This document shows positions 63,912 to 64,000 of a stretch of DNA of 64,000 nucleotides, one piece after another. Source of the DNA: Colwellia sp. MB02u-6 (GTDB lineage: Bacteria > Pseudomonadota > Gammaproteobacteria > Enterobacterales > Alteromonadaceae). The stretch covers positions 176,518 to 240,517 of the forward strand of contig NZ_JACGVG010000037.1 of NCBI RefSeq assembly GCF_014077095.1, in the 5' to 3' direction. The notes under the pieces were generated by a model that searched no databases, was not told where the DNA came from, and was given only the letters and a program-made list of their open reading frames with translations. Both the position numbers and the translations under genes were made by a program. How positions within the stretch are numbered: position 1 is the first letter of the stretch; each line of letters begins with the position of its first letter.

Positions 63912-64000
63912 GCGCTCCAGTTCCAAGGGGTAACCCAAACGAACGGTTATAATGAGTTATCTAATCTAGCCTAGGCTGATTAAGTTAACTTAACGTTTTA

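Overview
The window looks like chromosomal core DNA of a low-GC marine gammaproteobacterium of the Alteromonadales, most likely Colwellia or a close relative in the Colwelliaceae. That placement is inferred from AT-rich codon use, the protein sequences and the gene order; no database search was run. Several blocks match the order known from Escherichia coli and other gammaproteobacteria: pilCBA-nadC-ampD-ampE-pdhR-aceE-aceF-lpdA-acnB-yacL, rluA-rapA, and valS-holC-pepA divergent from lptF-lptG followed by tRNA-Leu(CAA).

Layout. 1-3.7 kb: type IV pilus genes pilC (cut by the left edge), pilB and pilA. 3.9-7.1 kb: nadC, a membrane-anchored retropepsin-like protease, and the peptidoglycan-recycling pair ampD/ampE. 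7.1-14.7 kb: the pyruvate dehydrogenase locus pdhR-aceE-aceF-lpdA, with a clear PdhR operator in front of pdhR and terminators after aceF and lpdA. 14.8-20.4 kb: a small lipoprotein, an unusually long aconitase B, a TonB/TolA-like orphan and yacL. 20.4-30 kb: an RND efflux pair, a DUF3530-type exported protein, rluA and rapA. 30-38.3 kb: a PIN-PhoH ATPase, a hybrid sensor kinase, an exported transglutaminase-like protein and an acyl-CoA dehydrogenase. 38.6-42.2 kb: an envelope-lipid cluster (lipoprotein alpha/beta hydrolase, mlaA, plsC, rraB, a 48-residue membrane protein) ending in a strong terminator. 42.2-47.4 kb: a second RND efflux operon with a divergent TetR regulator and a perfect 37-bp inverted repeat carrying two operator-like palindromes. 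47.6-50.5 kb: ccmABCDE for cytochrome c maturation. 50.8-53.4 kb: a periplasmic glutathione-peroxidase-like protein, hemH and a cold-shock protein. 53.6-61.7 kb: valS, holC, pepA, lptF, lptG and an RDD membrane protein. 61.7-64 kb: tRNA-Leu(CAA) inside about 2.2 kb with no intact genes, ending in a stable-RNA-type promoter (TTGACG-16-TAGAAT, GC-rich start region) that points out of the right edge, probably toward an rRNA or tRNA operon.

The genes are mostly housekeeping: carbon flow from pyruvate into the TCA cycle, heme and cytochrome c assembly, cell-envelope biogenesis (Lpt, Mla, phospholipid, peptidoglycan recycling) and RNA metabolism. I found no CRISPR array, prophage, intact insertion sequence or recognisable defence system. 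The least explained items are the twin-operator inverted repeat, small membrane-protein genes at 36355 and 41988, a periplasmic peroxidase-like protein lacking the usual CNQ residues, a lipoprotein hydrolase translationally coupled to mlaA, a dispersed family of AGCTGACAGC-type intergenic repeats, and gene debris around the tRNA-Leu.
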